64,000 bases of DNA from CAZTCJ01 sp964612085 (GCA_964612085.1 CAZTCJ010000009.1:1-64000); one strand, 5' to 3'. Counted from the first letter of the stretch, positions 51,493-60,235 are shown. Notes: generated from the letters alone by a model not told the origin. A program made the numbers and translations.

Positions 51493-51505
51493 GGTGCATC
51501 CCCTT

Positions 51506-53584
51506 TTAAAAGGCATAGGACAGGCTGACGGAAATGGTGTCCCGGTCGGTGAGCCGGTTACGCTCTGCCGCGCCGAAGAAATTCAGATACTGAACATTGG
51601 CTTGCCAGCGGTTCTGATAGTCAGCCGTCAAACCGACGCCCACCTGCCCTTGCCCTGCGACAAAGCCCGGACCGTACGGCCCCGGGGAGCGGCCACGGAC
51701 ATCCTTGCGCACGGCGACGGAAGGCGACAGGCTCCAGGCGGTGTTGGCGATATTGTTGTACTGGCTGGCGATGACGAAACGGTAGCCCGCCGAGAACTTA
51801 CTGGCGCATTTCAGATTGGTCTTGGCGCTGGTGCCGCTGGCGAGCGTCAGGGCCGTGGCCAGGTTGGGGTGACCGAATTCGCAGCCGGGCGCCGTCACCA
51901 CGGTTTCGTTCAGGTCCGGAAGATCCGGCACCCACATGAACCCGGTATTGAAAATCACCGTGGTCTGGTCCGCGCCCAGCTTCGCCGCCGGGAGATCGGA
52001 TCCGGCGAAGATCGTGATGGAGGAGAGCTGACCGGTAATCGAGTCTTCCCGGGTGAACGCCTCGAAGACATCACCCAGGCCGCGATTGGAGGATCCCACC
52101 GCGTAAGGCGTGCCCGTGGTCGCCGCGACCGCCGCCAGTCCCGCCGGAATGGCCGACGCCCCGCCATAGAACGTATAGGCGTCGAGCAGGAGCGGCGCAC
52201 GGACCAGTTCGCCCGCCGGAATGGGGCTCGTGTCGGAATCCAGAATGCGCGCATTGATCTCGCTGTCGGAGAGTTGCAGCGGCAGATCCGGCCAATAGGC
52301 GACCTCGCCCGCGAAGGCGGTGCCGAACAGTTCCGTATTGAAGCTGGCGCCCCAGATCTCGATATCGTCCGGGAAATCGAAACCATAGCGGCCCTGATTG
52401 ACGCTGACCGCGAACGCCACGGGCGCGAAGGTCAAGGGATCCCCGACGCAGGATTGCGGACCGCCGTCATAGCCATCGGGGATCGCGCCCAGAAGGCCGA
52501 GATTATCGCAGGTGGTCTCGAAATTGTCCGGCGGCGCCTGGAAGGTCAGATAAGGCAGGGTTGACGAGAAATTGACGTAATAGGCCTGAAGCTCCGTTCC
52601 CTGATTGAGCCAGTCGGCATAATAGCTGAGCCCCACGCCCCAGGCGCCGTCATCCTGGCCCAGATCGGAGAACCGTTTCTGCACGATGGGCGCGATGTCC
52701 CGGTCGTCCGGGCGGCCCAGAATCACGAAGGAGCCGCCAGCGCCCGCGAAATCGGCGACGGAATAGAACGAGCGCGCCTGATCGATTTCGGTCTCCACAT
52801 GCTCCCACTGGTAAAAACCCTGAACGTCGAGGCCCGGCACGATGCCCACCTGGGCATAGACCGCGGGCACCGGCAGCAGGCCCTCGCGCACTTCCGCGCC
52901 CGGCGCCCGCAGGCGCGAGACTTCGACCGGCAGATAGGAATTGATGCCGCCCTGAATCAGCAGGCTCTCGCCCCAGTTCACGGCCTGATTGCCGACCCGC
53001 AGGGTGACGGGAATATCGGCCACATCGAAATTGGCGGTCACGAAGGCATCGAGCACCAGGAATTCGTTCGCCAGATCGTCCTGGGCCTCGCCCGCCAGAT
53101 CCTTGAACGCCAGATTGTTGCGGTCGTACACCGTGTCGTGGAAGCTCAAAGTGCGGACGAACAGGCTGAAATTCCGCCACACCGCCTCGATATCGGTGGT
53201 GGCCTTGAACCGCGAGTTCACCAGATTGCCGGAGTCGAAATTGAGCGCGCCGTCGTCCTGGTTAATGCTGCGAGTGATCGTCCGCAGGCCCCCGGCCGGG
53301 ATCGGATCGCCGATCGCATTAACGCCGCCGCCGGCGATCGGTATGCCGAAATCGGGCAGCCGACGCCCGAAATAACAGCCGCCATTGGCCGGATTGACGT
53401 TGGTGCAATCGGTTTCCTGGATGCTGAAAGACGAGCCGTAGGACAAGGTCGTATCGACCGACAGGCGAACCTCGCCGATTTCGAAATCACGGGCCTGGAC
53501 ACCGGGCGCGGCCAGAACGAGGACCGCACACGCCAGGACCGGACCGCCGATCAGCGCTCCCCGGCAAACGGGCTGAGACGACAT
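51506..53584 (-). CDS. DUF1302 family outer-membrane beta-barrel protein
   Basis: A 692-residue protein with a signal peptide (about 1-32, ending GVQARDFEIGEVRL). The sequence alternates amphipathic strands throughout and ends in SVSLSYAF with the C-terminal Phe of outer-membrane barrels. Blocks such as RLSVDTTLSYGSSF, RVGNQAVNWGESLLIQGGINSYLPV and VYAQVGIVPGLDVQGFYQWEH are typical for DUF1302. The ATG at 53584 has a strong AGGAGGG site. It is first in the operon DUF1302-DUF1329-Ycf48-like. A structured segment with a terminator lies upstream (separate entry). Confidence 0.9.
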   Translation of the reverse strand: MSSQPVCRGALIGGPVLACAVLVLAAPGVQARDFEIGEVRLSVDTTLSYGSSFSIQETDCTNVNPANGGCYFGRRLPDFGIPIAGGGVNAIGDPIPAGGLRTITRSINQDDGALNFDSGNLVNSRFKATTDIEAVWRNFSLFVRTLSFHDTVYDRNNLAFKDLAGEAQDDLANEFLVLDAFVTANFDVADIPVTLRVGNQAVNWGESLLIQGGINSYLPVEVSRLRAPGAEVREGLLPVPAVYAQVGIVPGLDVQGFYQWEHVETEIDQARSFYSVADFAGAGGSFVILGRPDDRDIAPIVQKRFSDLGQDDGAWGVGLSYYADWLNQGTELQAYYVNFSSTLPYLTFQAPPDNFETTCDNLGLLGAIPDGYDGGPQSCVGDPLTFAPVAFAVSVNQGRYGFDFPDDIEIWGASFNTELFGTAFAGEVAYWPDLPLQLSDSEINARILDSDTSPIPAGELVRAPLLLDAYTFYGGASAIPAGLAAVAATTGTPYAVGSSNRGLGDVFEAFTREDSITGQLSSITIFAGSDLPAAKLGADQTTVIFNTGFMWVPDLPDLNETVVTAPGCEFGHPNLATALTLASGTSAKTNLKCASKFSAGYRFVIASQYNNIANTAWSLSPSVAVRKDVRGRSPGPYGPGFVAGQGQVGVGLTADYQNRWQANVQYLNFFGAAERNRLTDRDTISVSLSYAF

Positions 53585-53701
53585 GCGGATACCCTCCTGA
53601 ACCGTTGCGACGCACGGGACGCGCTGCGCCCCGACCCCGCACATCACACGCTCAGGGTGTTGAGGATTTGTTATCGTCGGCACAAAGATCGAATTTTAGG
53701 C

Positions 53702-53945
53702 AAAAACAATCCCGCTCCGGAGGGATCTCAACGGAGCGGGATTGCTGGAAAGGGGTGCCCGGGCGCGTCATGGCGGAGGCAGCGCCCGGGCGAGAGGGGG
53801 GCCCGGGGAGGTGATCAGGGGTGTGTCACCTGCCCCGGGCGTATGTGCGATATTGGGTGGTCTCTGCTTGCCGCCGGGTTGAGAACGGCAAATGGCCGGT
53901 TGGGGGGATTTGGCGTGGGGTGGCCGATTGAGACCTATCGCACAT
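53702..53945 (-). ncRNA. Candidate structured leader or small RNA ending in an intrinsic terminator
   Basis: Read leftward, the segment opens with a multi-branch element closed by 53936-53945/53843-53852 (10 bp perfect, ATGTGCGATA type) and continued by GGTCTC/GAGACC (53859-53864/53930-53935). A hairpin follows with arms 53801-53814 and 53826-53840 (14 bp, one bulge). A 10-bp GCCCGGGCGC hairpin lies at 53757-53766/53782-53791. The last is a perfect 12-bp stem (53707-53718/53733-53744) followed by TTTTT, a good terminator. The terminator is 118 bases before the DUF1302 start codon. It may be a free small RNA or a transcription-attenuating leader. No known riboswitch was recognised. Confidence 0.5.
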
Positions 53946-54343
53946 TCATGATCGGCTTCAGAAACGATTGAGTAAGGTAAAACCTGCTCTTTGTTCTAAG
54001 CCGAAATTTCTAACCCTCCGCTTTTATTTCACGGTCTGCTAAGAGGTCTTCTCGAACCTCAATCAAGCGATACTCGTTACACATACAAACTTAAAAAAAC
54101 TTAACCAATTGTCAATGCGGAAAACTGTTTTACTTAAAAACTTTTTGCCGAAGATTATTTTTAAGGACCTGCCTACCTTTAAGACAAAGAAGATTAATCA
54201 AGCGTTACAGAACTCAAGGAGAACTACCTGCGGCTTCAGGAAGGAACCTCTTTTAACCTCTCTGCGAAAGGTGTCAAACACAGATTTCCTGCCGAAATCG
54301 CCAGATTTCCCAATCCACAACCACCAAGAAAACAACTCATAAG

Positions 54344-54352
54344 TTATCCACA
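54344..54352 (+). promoter_or_regulatory. DnaA box (perfect TTATCCACA)
   Basis: Exact match to the DnaA-box consensus TTATNCACA, inside the AT-rich gene-free stretch. Confidence 0.7.
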
Positions 54353-54396
54353 GAGCGCACCGCAGAATCGCATTGGATTCAGAAAAACAAAAAACT

Positions 54397-54405
54397 TGTG
54401 GATAA
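54397..54405 (-). promoter_or_regulatory. DnaA box (perfect TTATCCACA, reverse strand)
   Basis: Plus strand reads TGTGGATAA. It is the second exact consensus box, in inverted orientation to the one at 54344. Confidence 0.7.
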
Positions 54406-54647
54406 CATCCTCCCCAAGCGACGGATACTTGGCTGGAGAGGCCTAAACCGTTGCGACGCGTGAATGATTAGGTGATTCGCGCAGGCAGTGTCGATCTTTT
54501 TTCCGCGAAAAGGTCAGCCCGTCGAGGCCGGATCGTCCCGGCCCGGCACATTCATTACAGCGTGAGAGGCCTCACACTACAGAGGGAGCGGACAGCCGCC
54601 CGCCCCCCTTAGGGTCAGGACCCTAGCTCAGATCGTCCGGCGAACCC

Positions 54648-55148
54648 TTATTGATCGTCTTTCGGACCGCCCCTGCGGGGGCCGTGGCGCCGGTGGAACC
54701 GGCCGCGCAGCGCCTGCACTTCCTCGCGCGTGATCGCGCCGTCGCCATCCGCATCGACGCGGGCGAATAGACGCTCCGTACGCGCATTCATTTCCTCGGC
54801 TGTCAAGAGGCCGCTGCCATCTTCATCGAGATCCTGGAAGGCATCGACCATGCGCCGGCGCTGCATCTCGATCCACATGCCCTCGAACTCATCGAGGCTC
54901 AAGGCGCCGTCCCGGTCGCCGTCATGGGTGCGCAGGCTTTCCGCGCGCTTACTGTCCACCTCAGTGCGCGAAACCGATTCGTCCTGATCCGTATCGAACC
55001 GTTCGAACAGTCCCCGGATCATTTTACCGGGATGGCCGCCTTGGGGGCCCCGGGCTTCCGCCATGGCGACAACGCCGATGGCGGCCAGGGTACCGCCCGT
55101 CAGCACAGCGATCAGGGTCATGTGTTTCTTGCCAGTCGTGCGTGTCAT
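54648..55148 (-). CDS. Exported EF-hand calcium-binding protein
   Basis: A 166-residue protein with a signal peptide (about 1-31, KKHMTLIAVLTGGTLAAIGVVAMA). Four EF-hand loops with the canonical D-x-D-x-D/S-G pattern lie at 52-63, 76-87, 108-119 and 132-143. The first lacks the central glycine (DTDQDESVSRTE) and may bind more weakly. The tail HRRHGPRRGGPKDDQ is basic. It probably binds calcium in the periplasm. It is divergent from a two-component system operon across 191 bases that contain a 19-base palindrome, which suggests shared control. Confidence 0.9.
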   Translation of the reverse strand: MTRTTGKKHMTLIAVLTGGTLAAIGVVAMAEARGPQGGHPGKMIRGLFERFDTDQDESVSRTEVDSKRAESLRTHDGDRDGALSLDEFEGMWIEMQRRRMVDAFQDLDEDGSGLLTAEEMNARTERLFARVDADGDGAITREEVQALRGRFHRRHGPRRGGPKDDQ

Positions 55149-55221
55149 AATCGTTCCGTCTCCTCATGTTTCGGATCGCCGGTCCTGGGATCCGTCCGGG
55201 TGACAGAAAACACCGCATCTG

Positions 55222-55240
55222 TCGCGGGACCGTCCCGCGA
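55222..55240. promoter_or_regulatory. 19-bp palindrome between the EF-hand and response regulator genes
   Basis: TCGCGGGAC and GTCCCGCGA are perfect 9-base arms around a single central C. The site lies about 75 bases from the EF-hand start and 100 from the response-regulator start. It is a plausible operator for a dimeric regulator, perhaps the adjacent response regulator itself. Confidence 0.45.
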
Positions 55241-55339
55241 GAGGGAAAAAATGTCTCAAAGCCACCGCAGCCGGAGGCGTGACATGCTTTGTTACAGATT
55301 GCCCCAGAGCCGCCCGGAGCGGTGTGCTAGATAGGTTTC

Positions 55340-56059
55340 ATGAGCGAACCGGCACACATTCTCGTGGTGGACGATCACCGGGATATCCGCGACAGCCTGG
55401 CGCGTCTGCTGCGCGAGGCGGCTTATCGCGTGTCCGTGGCCGAAAACGCGTCCGCCGCCCGGCGCATCCTGAAGACCCATCGGATCGATTTGGCTTTGCT
55501 CGACATCATGATGCCCGGCGAGGACGGACTGTCCCTGTGCCGGTCGATCGCGGAAGGTGCCGCCATTCCCATCATCCTGCTGACCGCCCGCACGGAGGAC
55601 ACCGACCGGATCGTCGGCCTGGAGATGGGGGCGGACGATTACGTCACTAAACCGTTCAATCCGCGCGAACTGCTCGCCCGCGTCAAGGCCGTCCTGAGGC
55701 GGACCAACAGCCTGCCGCCCCATCAGCGCCCGCCGGACCGGGAGCGGATCCAGTTCGACGGTTGGACGCTCAACGTGCCGGAACGCGCCCTGGTGGGACA
55801 GGACGGTATCGCCCGGCCCTTGAGCACAGGCGAATTCCGCCTGCTGATGGCCTTCCTGACCCATCCGCGCATGGTCCTGAGCCGCGACCAGTTGCTTGAC
55901 CTGACCCAGGGGCGCGATGCCACGGCCTTCGACCGCAGCATCGACAATCAGGTCTCCCGGCTGCGCCGCAAGATCGAACCGGACCCGAAAACGCCGCGTC
56001 TGATCAAGACCGTCTGGGGCGGCGGCTACAGTTTTTCCGCCGATGTGAAGCAGCCATGA
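55340..56059 (+). CDS. OmpR-family response regulator
   Basis: A 239-residue two-component regulator. The receiver domain (1-120) has the acidic pocket at D11/D12, the phosphoacceptor D55 (LALLDIMMPG), and the conserved Thr and Lys in LLTARTEDTDR and VTKPFNP. A winged-helix Trans_Reg_C domain follows (about 140-233) with GEFRLLMAFLTHPRMVLSRDQLLD and a last TVWGGGYSF. It resembles OmpR/CpxR-like regulators. It overlaps the sensor kinase gene by four bases, with which it forms a cognate pair. Confidence 0.95.
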   Translation: MSEPAHILVVDDHRDIRDSLARLLREAAYRVSVAENASAARRILKTHRIDLALLDIMMPGEDGLSLCRSIAEGAAIPIILLTARTEDTDRIVGLEMGADDYVTKPFNPRELLARVKAVLRRTNSLPPHQRPPDRERIQFDGWTLNVPERALVGQDGIARPLSTGEFRLLMAFLTHPRMVLSRDQLLDLTQGRDATAFDRSIDNQVSRLRRKIEPDPKTPRLIKTVWGGGYSFSADVKQP

Positions 56060-57462
56060 TCGCCCGCGCCTTGAAAGCCTTGATCCCGAAAAGCTTTACC
56101 GGCCAGCTCGTGCTCTTGATCGTGGCCAGCCTGATCCTGACCCAGGCGATCCTGGTTCTGATGTTCGCGCTGGAGCGCCGCCATACGGTGGAGGCCTGGA
56201 TCCGCACGGAAATCACCAACCGGATCGCCGACACGGCCGAGCGACTCCACACAGAGGATCCGGAACGCCACGAGCTGGTCCTGCGCGCCTTGTCGAGCCG
56301 GCGGCTCCAGTTCCGTCTGGGCCCGCCTCGTTTCGAAGTGCCGGCCGGGCAAAACCCGGTGCTCCAGAAGAACACTCTGGTCGAAGCGCTGGAAGCCCGG
56401 GGATTGACGCCGGTCAGCGTCGAGACCGGGCGCTCACTGCGCCGCCCGCACAGGCGGGATGGCCGTCCGCCGCCGGACAAAGACGGCATGCCCGGCCCGC
56501 ACCGGGGGCCCATGCACGCTTTCGCCACCATCGATCTGGGCGGCGGCCTCGTCTTCACGGCCCATTGGCGCCATTGGGTGGGCATCCCGCCCTGGAACCG
56601 GGGGGTCCTGACAACGACCCTGGTTTCCGTGCTGGTGTTAATCGGCGTCGTGGTGCTGGCCGCGCGGCGCATCAGCGAGCCGTTGCGGGACCTGACCCAA
56701 TCGGCGGACCGCGCCGGTGCGACCGGGCTTCTGGGCCGTGTGCAGACGCCGCCCGTGCCTGAGCGCGGCCCCGACGACATGCGCCGCACCATCAGGGCCT
56801 ATAACCGCATGGGAGAACGGCTGAGCAATCTGCTCGATCACCAGCGGCGCATGCTGGCGGCGGTCGGGCACGATCTGCGCACGCCCATCACGGCCCTGCG
56901 GCTGCGCGCTGAATTCGTCACTGACGAGGACAACCGCACCAAGATGATCCGCATACTGGACGAAATGCAGAGCATGACTGACGGCATCCTGTCCCTGGTG
57001 CGCGAAGACATCGAGGAAGAAGCGCCCGTGCCCACCGATCTTGCCGATCTGGTGGACAGCATCGTGGGAGACTTCCAGGATCTGGGCTCAGATGTGCGGA
57101 TTACCATATCCGAGCCGGCGGTGGCGGTCTGCCGCCCCGTGGCTTTGGCGCGGGCCTTGCGCAATCTCATCGAAAATGCCGTGCGTTATGGCGAGCGCGC
57201 CCGCGTGCGGCTCAGCGCGGACGAGCGAACCGCCACGATCCTGATCGATGACGATGGGCCGGGCCTGTCGCGGGAGGACCTGGAGACCGTCTTTGAGCCC
57301 TTCGCCCGGCTCGAGACCTCGCGCAGCCGGGAGACCGGCGGCCTCGGCCTCGGCCTCACAATAGCCCGAAGCCTGATCGATCTTCACGATGGTTCGCTTA
57401 TTTTGGAAACCCGGCCCGAAGGCGGTTTGCGGGCCGCCGTCACTTTGCCCTTGAAACGATGA
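56056..57462 (+). CDS. Sensor histidine kinase (EnvZ-like) with His/Pro/Arg-rich periplasmic loop
   Basis: A 468-residue membrane kinase. The first transmembrane helix is at about 16-38 and the second at about 190-212. Between them a periplasmic domain of about 150 residues has a striking stretch rich in His, Arg, Pro, Gly and Asp (about 132-155: RRPHRRDGRPPPDKDGMPG). A HAMP domain follows, then HisKA with phosphoacceptor H272 (GHDLRTPITALRL), and HATPase_c with N-, G1- and G2-box motifs (NLIENAVRYG, DDDGPGLS, GGLGLGLTIA). The loop could bind divalent metal or a basic/acidic partner such as the EF-hand protein. It is coupled to both flanking genes by ATGA overlaps. Confidence 0.93.
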   Translation: MIARALKALIPKSFTGQLVLLIVASLILTQAILVLMFALERRHTVEAWIRTEITNRIADTAERLHTEDPERHELVLRALSSRRLQFRLGPPRFEVPAGQNPVLQKNTLVEALEARGLTPVSVETGRSLRRPHRRDGRPPPDKDGMPGPHRGPMHAFATIDLGGGLVFTAHWRHWVGIPPWNRGVLTTTLVSVLVLIGVVVLAARRISEPLRDLTQSADRAGATGLLGRVQTPPVPERGPDDMRRTIRAYNRMGERLSNLLDHQRRMLAAVGHDLRTPITALRLRAEFVTDEDNRTKMIRILDEMQSMTDGILSLVREDIEEEAPVPTDLADLVDSIVGDFQDLGSDVRITISEPAVAVCRPVALARALRNLIENAVRYGERARVRLSADERTATILIDDDGPGLSREDLETVFEPFARLETSRSRETGGLGLGLTIARSLIDLHDGSLILETRPEGGLRAAVTLPLKR

Positions 57463-58244
57463 CCGGCGCCATGATCCGTCTCCTGGTGATATTGACCGTG
57501 CTTCTCGGCCTCGCCACCCCGGCGGCGAGCGAGACCAGCATCCGGCTGGCCCAAGGGGCGCGGGGCGAGACGGCGGTCGGCCGCATCATCACGCCGAAAG
57601 GCCCGATCTGCACCGGCGTCCTGATCGGGCCGTATACGGTGCTGACCGCGGCCCATTGCCTGACCACCCGCGCGGGCGACGGCTATTTCTCCCCCGGCCT
57701 CATTCATTTCGCGCTTTATCCGCCCCAGGGCGGGCAGCTTTACGCCAAAAGCGCCGAGACCCACATCAATCCGGCCTACACGCTGCCGGTCGGGACGCAT
57801 CCGGATCAATTGCGCCAGGACTGGGCCGTGCTGGTTCTGGAAGATCCCCTGGGCGAGACCGTGCGGCCCGCGACGCTTCTGACCGCCGCGCAGTTCGGCC
57901 AGGCGGAAGGCTGGCCGCTCAAGGTCGTGGCCTATGGCATGGCGCGCACCCTGCGGCCCACCGTTCATGCCCAGACCTGCAGGCTCCTGGAGCGGGACAG
58001 CGATTTGATCCGCCATTCCTGCCGGGTCCAGCCCGGCAGTTCCGGATCGGTGCTGCTCGCCACCCACCAAGGGGAAACCTTCGCCGCCGCCGTCAATGTG
58101 GCGGCCCGGCTGACCGGCGCGGGCCAGACCTCGGCGGCCCTGTTGCCCGACTCCGTGGCCGAGCTGAGCGCGCTTAAGCCCCAAAGCCCGGACCGCTTCG
58201 TCAGCCCGTTCGAGCGCTCGGGCTCTGCCTCCTGGAACCGGTAA
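57459..58244 (+). CDS. Exported trypsin-like serine protease
   Basis: A 261-residue S1-family protease with a signal peptide (about 1-24). The catalytic triad is H66 (LTAAHC), D121 (RQDWAVLVL) and S195 (QPGSSGSVLL), the last in a GSSGS context in place of GDSGG, as in several bacterial glutamyl-endopeptidase-like proteases. Cysteines at 51 and 67 probably pair. It begins four bases inside the end of the kinase gene, so it is the third gene of this operon. It may be an envelope protease controlled by the two-component system. The mature protein would start near ETSIRLAQG. Confidence 0.88.
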   Translation: MTGAMIRLLVILTVLLGLATPAASETSIRLAQGARGETAVGRIITPKGPICTGVLIGPYTVLTAAHCLTTRAGDGYFSPGLIHFALYPPQGGQLYAKSAETHINPAYTLPVGTHPDQLRQDWAVLVLEDPLGETVRPATLLTAAQFGQAEGWPLKVVAYGMARTLRPTVHAQTCRLLERDSDLIRHSCRVQPGSSGSVLLATHQGETFAAAVNVAARLTGAGQTSAALLPDSVAELSALKPQSPDRFVSPFERSGSASWNR

Positions 58245-58343
58245 TCCTTCCCGCCAGCCCTTGCGGTGCGCCGCGCAATCAGTAGCCTACAGTCGCAGCA
58301 GGCAGAAAGGCCGTCTGGGCCGGGGCAGCAAGAGGGACTGACG

Positions 58344-59513
58344 ATGGAAACCGACACCACGAGCCCGCCGGCGGGCGACTCGGAAACAATCGTCGGCGCG
58401 ACCACGGGGCTGGTGGAAGAGACGGCCGAATGGCTGACCACCTCGCCCGACTGGTGGCTCGCAGGCGCCGTCGCCGGGGGCGTTTTCGGCGGACTCATGG
58501 TGCTGCGCTGGATGCTTCTGATCGGCCTGAGCCAGGCCGGCGCCACCAAGCCGGAGTCCCAATTCGCTCTCGTCCATAGCCTGGTGAAAAAGACCGGGAC
58601 GCTGTTCCTGCTGGCCGTCGGCCTTTACGCCGCCTCCCGCACCATCGAGATGCCGCCGAATTTGAACCTGGTGATCAACCGGCTGGCGATCATCATCATC
58701 GTGATCCAGGGCGCGATCTGGCTGTTCCATCTGATTATGGGCCTGCTCAGGCGCTACGCGGAAAGCCGCCCGGAGGACGCCAACAACCTGCGCAACGCCA
58801 TGGCGTTGATCCGTACCCTGCTGTTGATGGTCATCTCCTCCGTGGCGCTCCTGATGATCCTCGACAATCTGGGGATCGATGTCACCGCGCTGGTCGCCGG
58901 TCTCGGCGTCGGCGGCATCGCCATCGGCCTCGCCGCCCAGGGCATTTTCCGGGACATCTTCGGCTCCCTGTCGATCGTGCTCGACAAGCCCTTCACCACC
59001 GGCGATTTCATCGTGTTTGGGGACATGATGGGTACGGTCGACCGGATCGGCCTGCAATCCACCCGCATCCGCAGCCTGTCGGGCGAACAGATCGTGGTCT
59101 CCAACTCCGATCTGCTGTCCACGCGCATCCGCAATTACAAGCGTATGTATGAGCGGCGCATCCAGTTCGCTGTCGGCGTCACATATGAGACCGACCACGA
59201 AGATTTGAAACAGATCCCCGACATCATCCGCGAGAGCGTCGAAAGTCAGGAACTGACGCGCTTCGACCGGTCCCATTTCAAAAGCTTTGCCGATTTCGCC
59301 CTTGTCTTCGAGACTGTCTACTTTGTGCTCGACCGCGACTACAACCGCTATATGGATATTCAGCAGGCGATCAATCTGGATATTCACAAACGGTTCCAAG
59401 CCCAGGGTATCGAATTCGCCTATCCCACCCAAACGCTGCACGTCGCCGCCATGGGCGCCGATCCCGTGAAGACCAGACCCTCATCAACTGACGATCCATC
59501 GGAAGAAGATTAA
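58344..59513 (+). CDS. Mechanosensitive ion channel, MscS family
   Basis: A 389-residue inner-membrane channel. N-terminal helices lie at about 43-62, 85-105 and 118-138. The pore helix TM3 region is LVAGLGVGGIAIGLAAQGIFRDIFGSLSIVLDKPF, with the Gly/Ala spacing of MscS. The beta domain FTTGDFIVFGDMMGTVDRIGLQSTRIRSLSGEQIVVSNSDLLSTRIRNY and a C-terminal alpha/beta domain follow. It opens on hypo-osmotic shock. The start at 58344 (METDTTSPPAG) has an AGAGGGA site; an upstream in-frame start gives poor sequence. It reads rightward with the GST gene 11 bases after it. Confidence 0.94.
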   Translation: METDTTSPPAGDSETIVGATTGLVEETAEWLTTSPDWWLAGAVAGGVFGGLMVLRWMLLIGLSQAGATKPESQFALVHSLVKKTGTLFLLAVGLYAASRTIEMPPNLNLVINRLAIIIIVIQGAIWLFHLIMGLLRRYAESRPEDANNLRNAMALIRTLLLMVISSVALLMILDNLGIDVTALVAGLGVGGIAIGLAAQGIFRDIFGSLSIVLDKPFTTGDFIVFGDMMGTVDRIGLQSTRIRSLSGEQIVVSNSDLLSTRIRNYKRMYERRIQFAVGVTYETDHEDLKQIPDIIRESVESQELTRFDRSHFKSFADFALVFETVYFVLDRDYNRYMDIQQAINLDIHKRFQAQGIEFAYPTQTLHVAAMGADPVKTRPSSTDDPSEED

Positions 59514-59524
59514 GGAGTGCTCCC

Positions 59525-60199
59525 ATGAGCCTGACTGTCTATGGCGCAAGCCTCTCCCCGTTCGTGCGCAAGGTGCGCGTGGTGCTCCACGAGAAAGGGC
59601 TCGGCTACGAGCTCGATCAGGTCAATGTCTTCAACCCGCCGGACTGGTTCCTGGAAATCAGCCCGCTGAAGCGCATCCCGGTGCTGCGCGACACGGACGC
59701 GGGCGAAGACGCCACGCTCGCGGATTCCTCGGCCATCTGCGCCTATCTGGAGCGCAAGGTGCCGGCCCCGGCCCTGCTGCCAGGCGACGCCTTCAGCTAC
59801 GGCCGGGCCCTGTGGTTCGAGGAATATGCCGACTCCGAAATGGCCGCCAATATCGGCCTGGGCTGCTTCCGGCCCGTGGTGGTGGCGCGCCTGATGGGCC
59901 GCGACCCGGACACCGACAAGGCGGAAGAAACCTGCCGGGAAAAACTGCCGCGCTATTTCGCCTATCTGGAGAAAGAGCTTACCGGCAAGACATACTTCGT
60001 GGACGACACATTCTCCCTGGCCGATATCGCCATCGGCACCCAATTCGCCAATCTGCGCCACACGGGCTTTTTGCATACCGTCGACGCCTATCCGAACCTC
60101 AAGGCCTTCGTGGACCGGGTCCATGGGCGCGACAGCTTCAAGACCTGCATCGAGGAAGAAACGGCCCTGCTGCGCCAGTTCGGCTTCTCCGATTTGTAA
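59525..60199 (+). CDS. Glutathione S-transferase family protein
   Basis: A 224-residue protein. The N-terminal thioredoxin-like domain (1-80) has LTVYGASLSPFVRKVRVVLHEKGLGYE, LKRIPVLRD (cis-Pro) and LADSSAICAYLE (glutathione-binding Ser). A C-terminal helical domain (90-215) has FVDDTFSLADIAIGTQFANLR, the N-capping box. The Ser in SLSPF may be catalytic, as in beta- or theta-like bacterial GSTs. Substrate unknown. It follows the MscS gene by 11 bases and is probably co-transcribed. Confidence 0.92.
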   Translation: MSLTVYGASLSPFVRKVRVVLHEKGLGYELDQVNVFNPPDWFLEISPLKRIPVLRDTDAGEDATLADSSAICAYLERKVPAPALLPGDAFSYGRALWFEEYADSEMAANIGLGCFRPVVVARLMGRDPDTDKAEETCREKLPRYFAYLEKELTGKTYFVDDTFSLADIAIGTQFANLRHTGFLHTVDAYPNLKAFVDRVHGRDSFKTCIEEETALLRQFGFSDL

Positions 60200-60235
60200 A
60201 CAGACGACCCTGTAGCAAAAACACGCCTGTTTTAG

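Larger units (their letters stand above)
54001..54420. other. AT-rich gene-free region with DnaA boxes; candidate replication origin
   Basis: This stretch is strikingly AT-rich against the GC-rich genome and has no convincing gene. It contains two perfect DnaA boxes TTATCCACA in inverted orientation (54344-54352 plus, 54397-54405 minus), 44 bases apart, and a weaker CAATCCACA at 54311-54319. GANTC sites, the CcrM methylation target, occur at 54365-54369 and 54376-54380, and another at 54474-54478. TTAA-N6-TTAACC near 54091-54106 resembles a CtrA site with one base less spacing. Genes point away on both sides. This fits an alphaproteobacterial oriC, but dnaA, hemE or parAB are not adjacent. 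Confidence 0.5.

Noticed and set aside
54109..54342. A 77-codon frame in the AT-rich region
   Set aside because: No ribosome-binding site, Lys/Asn-rich composition due to AT-rich DNA, and it ends at a DnaA box. More likely non-coding origin-like DNA.
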